Positions 57,115-64,000 of a stretch of DNA of 64,000 nucleotides are shown piece by piece. Positions within the stretch are counted from its first letter, which is position 1. Each line of letters opens with the position of its first letter. The notes below the pieces were generated by a model. That model was not told where the DNA came from and did not search any database. It saw nothing but the letters and a program-made list of their open reading frames with translations. The DNA is from Myotis daubentonii (taxonomy: Eukaryota; Chordata; Mammalia; Chiroptera; Vespertilionidae). A program made the translations under genes and the position numbers. The stretch lies in NCBI RefSeq assembly GCF_963259705.1, contig NC_081847.1, forward strand, positions 74,467,469-74,531,468, read 5' to 3'.

Positions 57115-57670
57115 GATCAAGCTTCTCTGGTTGAAACTCTCCAATGTAAGAGTAACATATGAACTTCTACATGTCCTGCAAGGTGCTCCCTGACCTGGTC
57201 TGTGCTTCCCACCTTGTGCCACCTTCCTTGCTGCTGAATATCTGCAAGCTGCTTTGGCCTCTTGATCTCTCCCAGCCTTGAGCCTGCTAAGCTCATCTCC
57301 CACCTGAAGTCTTTGCTTCTTTGGGCTCCACTTGTTCCCTGAATTCTTCTTTCTTGATCTTTACCTGTCTGTATCCTTTGATCATTCATTTATCAACCTG
57401 AATGATTGCTCCTTAGAGACATCTTTCTAGACAATCCAACTGAAGGAGTCTCTTATTCTGTCATACCACCCTATGTCAACTCCTGGTATAGTGCTCCTGG
57501 TGATCTAAGAGTATGTTCTTGTTTATTTATTGGTTTTTCTTCTGTTTCCCCTGTTAAATGTAATTTAGAATGAAAGTGACACCCTCTGACTCATTTGCCA
57601 TTGTATTCCATGATCAGAATAGGACCAGACAATTATGGTTGGTCAATAAATAAGAGATGAAGAACTGAAT
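57115..57670 (+). repeat. L2 LINE 3' region
   Basis: GCAAGGTGCTCCCTGACCTG, GCTCCTTAGAGACATCTTTC, GTCATACCACCCTATGTCAA and GTTGGTCAATAAATAAGAGA are in L2 order. The 73- and 90-codon minus frames are chance. Confidence 0.7.
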
Positions 57671-58989
57671 TCTTGAATAAATAAACTTCCACTTGAGGTA
57701 CTGGGTATGGCCCTCCCTTCTCTTCCCATTCTACAGCAGGTCAAAAGGTAAGTTTTGTTTGTTGCTTTTAATTTGAAACAATCTATTCGAAGTTTTCTTA
57801 TCTGTCCATCACTTTACTGGTTTGTTGCATTGTGTTCTGAGCTGTGTATTGAAACATTGTTTGTATTGTTGAGAACTAGAAGAACAATACATTGCATTGC
57901 CTCCACAAAACTGAGAATTCAGTCATTGAGAGGCTAGTGCATGCCTTTACTTATTGATATAGAAAATTTATCATACCTATGATTGCTTAATACACTTATA
58001 AAATAGTATCAATAGTTCATTGAAACTGTATGCGTACATTCTGAGAGATGTTCGACACAGTGTTAGTGGATATTTCCCCAAGGTTGTGGGATTTTAGGTA
58101 ATTTAAAAATATTATTTATAATTTTCTCTAGACCAGCATGTTTATAATGATTATGCAATATTTTGCTCCCTGGAAGGACATTTTTAAAAGATTTTTTAAT
58201 TAAAAAAAATAAATAAAATTTTTAAAAAATTAACAACAACAAAAACACACACACAGAAACAAACCATAACAGCCATATTGTGCTGGAAACATTTTCGTGG
58301 ATCCCTACTGCCCACAGAATACAGTCCTAAAGACCCTCCCCCCACAAAATCATCTTTTTTCCCCAGGCTCACATTATAGCAATGCACCCCGTGAGGATTC
58401 TAAATCCAGGGGCGCACTCCTCCTGCCGTTCTCGAAGACTGCATGGTTAGTCTCGTTCTCACCATTTTCACAGCAGTTCCCTTTGCTGGCATCGCCCTCC
58501 CTCACCTCGCCTGTCAGGGACACACCTGTGAACCTTTAAGGCGTCAGCTCCACACTCCTTCTCTTCTGAGATCTTTCTTTAAACTTTACCAATGGCTGTG
58601 TCAGAGCCCTACTTCTCTCCTCCACGTGTTAGTATATCTGGGTATCTGCCTGTTCACACTCATGTCCAGTCTAAGTTGACACTAGGTCCTGATAATTAAG
58701 ACATGCCTGATAAATGTGGAAGACATTCAATATTTTTTGTGGTTCAAGTTATTCACCTTTTACTGTATGTATTAAATCTTTCTCCAAAAGAAAACCTTCT
58801 GAAAATCCACCTTCCACAATATGTCTCATGGTGGAAAGCCCCAATGATGACACCTTGTTCCTATTTGACATTTTAATTAGTACTTTAGGAGTCTGCAAAG
58901 GTACAGTACAGTTTAGGACTAAAATTTTAAAAATAAAATCAGATTATCAATACTAGAGAATGCTGTTCATTTAGTAGAATGCAGTATAT
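57671..58989. other. unannotated stretch
   Basis: A-rich low complexity lies at 58190-58250. The part 58450-58680 could be a faint L2 remnant. No gene recognised. Confidence 0.4.
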
Positions 58990-59200
58990 AAGTGCATAGA
59001 GCGCTAAACTCCAAATTCTCCTTTCACTTCTCTGGTTCCTTGGGCAAACTGCTTTTCTTTTCTTTGTCTCTTTTGCCCTACAAAATGGGCATGCTAATAG
59101 TACCCACCCACGGTGTTATTTTTAGTATGCAAAAATATTAATTGTAAAATACTTAGTGTAGTCTGAACATAAGTGCTCAGTCAAGCATCAAATACAAAAA
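58990..59200 (+). repeat. MIR SINE, diverged
   Basis: CTCTGGTTCCTTGGGCAAAC, CCCTACAAAATGGGCATGCT and GTAAAATACTTAGTGTAGTC follow MIR. Confidence 0.7.
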
Positions 59201-59879
59201 TTAGATATTGTTGTCACTATTTTCCACTCCAGGAACCGTATTGCATTGGGAGGAGTAGAGGCCAGGTAAGACGCTTAAAAGGTTGAAGTCCTCCTGAAAA
59301 AAAATGAACTTTCCTTACCAACCTCCCACAGACATATCTTATAAGACAAGCAAATCCTTTATCTGCTAATATTTACCTCTTCTTAGATTAAAATGTCCCT
59401 GTATTTTTATTCTAACAGGGTCACTGCTTCTTTTTTCCTATGCTTTTTTCCCATTAACACACTCCTCTAATTGTAGCTTAGCATAAACCCCAGCTTCTAA
59501 AGGTGTGTGATGGACAGGTAAGCATTCAGTCCCAGGGGATGGGGGTCGAATTTCTATTCTGGCACATTTAGAACATTCTGTTTCTCTACTCTCTTTCAGA
59601 ATACACCACCAACCAAGAGGTGTCTGGCATTGTTCCCAGTCTAGCAGGGTCCTACACTAGGAGCCTAAAATGTGTACATCCTGAACATTCAGACGTGTCC
59701 GGGAATGCCTGGAGGATTAGCCAGGCAAGTGGGATATTAGCCAAGGAGCCTCATGGGTGGGATTCCAAACTATGATTCTTTCCCCTATCTGGCTCGTGGC
59801 CCTGTTAGAGAAACTATACTAGTCTGTTGCAGGTCCTAATTTGCCTGTTGGTTCTTCCCTAAGTGCTGAATTCACTGAG
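59201..59879. other. unannotated stretch
   Basis: Nothing recognised. Confidence 0.45.
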
Positions 59880-60000
59880 GTCTTCAAGGATGTCTACTTC
59901 ATTAGTATTTATCCAGAACCCAATAGAGGGCCTGACCCGTAGAACACATGTGATAAATATCTATGGAATAAATGAATGAATAAATAAATGACAAAGAGCT
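59880..60000 (+). repeat. L2 3' end
   Basis: GTATTTATCCAGAACCCAAT, GGGCCTGACCCGTAGAACAC and GGAATAAATGAATGAATAAA fit an L2 3' end. Confidence 0.75.
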
Positions 60001-60159
60001 AAAAGTTCACAAGTTTGACCCTAGGAAAGTAGTTTTTTTTTATAAAGGGGAGGTCATTTTGAATAAAACGCAGCATAAGTTATTCAAATGACACTTTGGC
60101 TTCCCCTATCCCTAAGAAGTAGTGACAACACACTGTAAAAAAATAATTTCAAGTGGGAA

Positions 60160-61110
60160 AAAAAAATCATACAAGCAATGGACCTAAATAAATACTTGTT
60201 GAAAGTGGACATAAGGAAGGCCAATAGACATATGAAAACATGCTCAAAATCACTAATCATCCGAGAGATGCAAATTAAAATGACAATGAGGTACCATCTC
60301 GCACCTGTCAGAATGGCTATCATCAACAAATCAACAAATGACAAGTGCTGGCCAGAATGCAGAGAAAAAGGAACCCTCATGCACTGCTGGTGGGAATGCA
60401 GACTGGTGCAGCCACTGTGAAGAACAGTATGGAGTTTCCTTAAAAAACTACAAGTGGAACTTCCATTTGACCCAGTGATCCCACTTCTAGGACTATATCC
60501 CAAGAAACTAGAAACACAAATCAGAAAGGACGGATGCACCCCTATGTTCATAGCAGCACAATTTACAATAGCTAAGATTTGGAAAGAGCCTAAGTGCCCA
60601 TCAGCAGATGAGTGGATTAAAACCCTTTGTTACATCTACACAAAGGAATACTACACTGCAGTAGAAAGGAAGGAACTCCTACCATTTGAAACAGCATGGA
60701 TGGAGCTGGAGAGCATTATGCTAAGTGAAATAAGCCAGTCAGAGAAAGATAAATATCACATGATCTTATTCATTTGTGGAATATAATGAACAACATAAAC
60801 TGATGAACAAAAACAGATCCAGAGACAGAGAAGCATCTATCAGACTGTTAAACCTCAGAGGGAAGGTAGGGGAAGGTGGGGGTAAGGGAGAGAGATCAAT
60901 CAAAGGACATGCATACAAGTGCATGTATATAACCAATAGAAACAGACACCAGGGGTATGATGGCATGGGGGTGGGTGGAGGGGAAATAGGGGGCATAAGG
61001 ACACATATGTAATACCTTAATCAATAAAGAAAGGAAAAAACAAAAACAAAAAAAAACAAATAGAAATTCTTAATTTGAAAATAAAAATAAATAACAAAAA
61101 AATCATACAA
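60160..61110 (+). mobile_element. 5'-truncated L1 with 15-bp target duplications
   Basis: AAAAAAATCATACAA occurs at 60160-60174 and 61096-61110 and flanks the insertion. The body has the ORF2 C-terminus (60175-60786), a G-rich 3' UTR with GGGGTGGGTGGAGGGGAAAT, then GGACACATATGTAATACCTT, CAATAAAG and a long A-rich tail. A perfect duplication and nearly open frame show a fairly recent insertion by standard target-primed reverse transcription. Confidence 0.95.
60178..60786 (+). pseudogene. L1 ORF2p C-terminal fragment, one in-frame stop
   Basis: One frame of 203 codons runs from 60178 to the natural stop at 60784-60786, broken only by TGA at 60418-60420 where the family usually has TGG (tryptophan). 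Recognisable ORF2p blocks include [19 protein letters not shown], a Cys/His-rich [11 protein letters not shown] region and the C-terminal [13 protein letters not shown] and [11 protein letters not shown] segments. The endonuclease and reverse-transcriptase domains are absent because of 5' truncation, so it is inactive. Confidence 0.93.
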
Positions 61111-61464
61111 ATATTTGTAATCTAGGACAATACTGAAAATCCTTGCTTTAGGTCAATTTCCCAATAATATGTAATGAGAGAGCTTGGGGTGATTTCTCTC
61201 ATTAACATCTTGACTAAGAACGGATATTGAAGAACGGAAGTAAGAAGAAGTGCGAACATATTCTGGAAGCCATCAAAGAGGCAGACATCCCTGAAGTGAC
61301 TTGAGAAGCCCATGTAACTAGAGATTGAATAGGCATCCACCTGGAGGGGCTCTGGAGAGGGGAGGAGTTGTTTCCTATGATGAAAAGAAGTATTAAAAAC
61401 ACCAGCTCTGCTATGTCATTGCACCGTGGTCTTGGAAATCAGATTTATTAATCAGAAAAGTTTT
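61111..61464. other. unannotated stretch
   Basis: Nothing recognised between the L1 and the Ves SINE. Confidence 0.45.
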
Positions 61465-62105
61465 AAAATTTCTTTTAAATTTATTTTCAGAGAGGAAGGG
61501 AGAGGGAGAGAGAGATAGAAACATCAATGATGAGAGAGAATCATTGATCGGTTGCCTCCTGCATGCCCCGAACTGGGGATTGAGCCCACAACCTGGGCAT
61601 GTGCCTTGACTGAAAGGGTGAGGGCTATGCCCTCCATCTTGCCCCGTATCCTCCATGTTGGGGCAGCAGCCATGTGCTCAGGAAAGTACCTTCTTCCCGG
61701 AAGCCCAGGCCTCTACTGGCCATGCCCAGAATCTTTTTAAACTAACCAATGACAATCAGGGGACGTGCGCGCCATGGAGATGACCACATCCTGTGTAACA
61801 AGACCCGACTTGCACTTAGCCAATCGGCAGGGCCCACAGTCATCTCCCCTTCCCTCACTCCATCCCCCTATTCAAACCCCATTTTTTTTCCCACGGGCGT
61901 CTCTCGTCTTGTCGTTGTGAGGCTGGGAGCCAGACCTGGGTCTGTGGTAATACAGAACTCTTTGCTTTTGCATCCGACATGGCTGGCTCCCTCGCATGGT
62001 CTGTTGGGGATCTTGAAATCTGGGCATAACATTGACCAGCATCAAACCCAGGACCCTTCAGTCCGCAGGCCAATGCTCTATCCACTGAGCCAAACCAGCT
62101 CGGGC
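61465..62105 (-). mobile_element. Ves SINE split by a solo LTR
   Basis: In reverse: T-rich tail, GA-rich block, ATCAATGATGAGAGAGAATC, GGGCATGTGCCTTGAC, then the LTR, then CAGCATCAAACCCAGG, CAGTCCGCAGGCCAATGCTC and GAGCCAAACCAGCTCGGGC head. The SINE reads continuously if the LTR and one duplication copy are ignored. No SINE target duplication could be settled. Confidence 0.92.
61611..62031 (+). mobile_element. Solo LTR (probably class I, gammaretrovirus-like)
   Basis: The 421-bp element starts TGAAAGGG and ends GCATAACA (TG...CA) and is flanked by perfect TTGAC (61606-61610; 62032-62036). Plus-strand features are a CCAAT-type GCCAATCGGC, a CT/T-rich segment, and near the 3' end ACTCTTTGCTTTTGCATCC, typical of the R/U5 region of class I ERV LTRs. 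The interior provirus was lost by LTR-LTR recombination. The 194-codon open frame crossing it (61749-62333) is chance. Confidence 0.85.
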
Positions 62106-64000
62106 TTTAAAGTGGAAGTTGTAATGGTATCCACCTTGAACATTATTGTAATGTTAGATTATAGAATGCATGCAAAGTGTTCAGCATGGCTGACAATTCC
62201 AACATGTGATCATTTAATAGTAAACATGATGATGAGAATGAGGATAATGATGAGAATGACAGAAATACTCCATTCTGATCAGAGTAGGAAAGTTTTGAGT
62301 ACAGTTATCCCAATTCTGGCATGTGGGCAATGAGTCAGAGAAGAGTGATTTTATAACTATTCTTACATCCAAAGATATTTTAAGTGGTTAGGATAAGGAT
62401 GAGAATTTGAGGACTTACCCAGATGTATTTAGCAAGGACCATCAGCCAATGCTACTCCTGATGTTGGAGCCAATTGCTCATTTGTGAACAATGCCAAGGC
62501 ACTGATGGGACCCTGGCGTACGACATGACTGTACACCCTCACCTGTCACTTCTAGTGTGAATAATGTGAGTCCCTTTAAAAGCCTGCATGGGAGTTAAGT
62601 CCTGGAAAGATGTTTAATAGGACAAGAAATTAAAAGACAGTTTTCCTAGAGATTCTGGGAAGGTAGATTAAACTAATATTCCCAAGAGTCTACTTACAAA
62701 ATAGGAACCCAGAGAATCTGTAAGTCTCTCATGAGCTTGTCCTTATTCATAGAAAAGGAAGTTTAGGATCCTTCTAAAAAGGGCTGGATACTAGCATGTG
62801 GGAACATACTGACAGTACTGAGCCCAGAATGTCATCAGACAGGTGAGACCATAGGGTAGGACAAAGTGGAGAAATAATTTTATAATCTCATGGAAAACAC
62901 ATCCTAAAAGCAATTGAAGTTGGTCCTAGGAAGCGTTCATTGAAATTCGGAGGGGAAATATCTGAAACATAGCTGGCCAGATGAGTATTCATTCTCTAGG
63001 TATAATATACAAGTTTGGTATAATCTTATCATATTAACATAGCTTTATCTATCTCAATTTATTTTGTCTCTCTAATAAGACTAGTTGAGAGAAATATATA
63101 TGTATATAAATATATATATATTCCAAACAGAAATTTTCCTTTGAATTTTGAAAAGATTAATTTACATATTTATTTAACACACTGTTATTGAGAATAGCAA
63201 AGTATATTATAGTTATTTATTCACAATGGAATATAGCTCCAAGTAATTTAACTCCTGTCCTGTTAGGATATTTTTTTCAACGCAGGATTCTACTCTATCT
63301 AATATTAATACTGACACATCTATTTGTTTGTATTTGCATTTTCCTAATACACATTTTCCAAATACTTTATGTTTAAACTTTCTGAGACACTTTTTAGAAA
63401 TTGTATCATCCAGGAGGAGTATTTTTGTTTCTCACCTGAACTGATGGCTTTTAAATATAATCATTTACATTTACTGTCATAAAGACATAAATTTGTACTT
63501 CCTTCTCTGACCTTATTTTATTTTTTCTGTATTTCGTGCTTTCCTACCATTTCCCTTATTTCCTGTCTTTTACCAGTTGAACTCTGCTTCGATTTCTTTA
63601 ATCTCCTACAGTAATTTGGGAGGAATCATCCTGTTTTTGTTTCTACTGAATTTTGCAAAATAACATACTTGATCTGATATTCCTCTAATTATCAAGGTCA
63701 AAGAAAAACAATAGCTCTTGACTCTATCCTATTCCAATTGAGAAATTTAGCACATTTTATATTTCATTCCTTCTCCCATTTCCCAGTATTTCATGGTATA
63801 ATATGTAGTTTTAGACAACTGTTATCATTTCCAAGATATGTTATATCACTTATATTAAACATTAGAAAACCCTCCCTCTTATTTCTTTTAGGAAATTTCC
63901 TGGCCTGTTCTTATTAATTTCCACTTTAAATATTCTTGTTCAATTTTCTTTTTCATTGTCTTTCAGGGTCTTCTTAAGTGGCAGTTCCCCAAATGCAATG
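62106..64000. other. unannotated AT-rich stretch
   Basis: A TA-rich microsatellite-like patch lies at 63096-63121. The part after 63400 is T-rich and may contain very old L1 sequence, but I cannot name it. No gene seen. Confidence 0.45.

Noticed and set aside
61749..62333. 194-codon open frame, the longest in the window
   Set aside because: It runs through a solo LTR, a Ves SINE and unrelated flank, and shows no recognisable domain.

Overview
The window is non-coding DNA from a vespertilionid bat (evening-bat family, Myotis-like). Three repeat groups that are abundant or characteristic there support this: tRNA-derived Ves SINEs, short HeliBat-type Helitrons (5' TC, 3' CTAG with a GTGCA...TGCAC hairpin, inserted between A and T), and hAT transposons including a SPIN (Space Invader) element. 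Ancient mammalian repeats (MIR, L2, MaLR/MLT1 LTRs, L1M) form the background. No host protein-coding gene, structural RNA gene, CpG-island promoter or CRISPR array could be supported. The longer open frames are chance frames, many of them inside repeats. The region reads as an intergenic or intronic stretch.

Layout. 1-7.7 kb: a truncated Helitron, a Ves SINE with target duplications, two MaLR LTRs, an L2 end carrying a small polyadenylated insertion, and a MER5-like hAT. 7.76-10.17 kb: a complete, very young, non-coding class II (Lys-tRNA-primed) LTR element on the minus strand, with two 837-bp LTRs differing at one base and a perfect 6-bp target duplication. 10-23.6 kb: sparse MIR, L2 and MLT1 repeats, simple repeats, and two complex repeat-free stretches that could be conserved regulatory DNA. 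23.6-26.8 kb: an L1M interrupted by a Helitron and by a Ves SINE that itself contains a 222-bp hAT foldback hairpin. 27-35 kb: old MIR, L1 and LTR debris. 35.9-38.3 kb: a minus-strand L1 that received several Helitrons, one of which contains another Helitron. 38-47 kb: mostly unrecognised sequence, then Helitron, MLT1, L2 and Ves. 47.3-48.2 kb: a non-autonomous hAT and a SPIN element, both with 8-bp duplications. 48-60 kb: old repeats, an L1 with 5' inversion, and a compound (AT)n(AG)n microsatellite. 60.16-62.1 kb: a fairly recent 5'-truncated L1 with 15-bp duplications, then a Ves SINE split by a solo LTR. 62.1-64 kb: AT-rich and unrecognised.

There are no genes here to work together. The interest is in the nested and recent mobile elements: the mini-LTR element with a rearranged leader, the near-perfect hAT hairpin, and CTCF-like motifs carried inside Helitrons. 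Repeat family names come from remembered consensus sequences, not from a database search, so boundaries of old repeats are approximate. Boundaries given with target-site duplications were read directly from the sequence.
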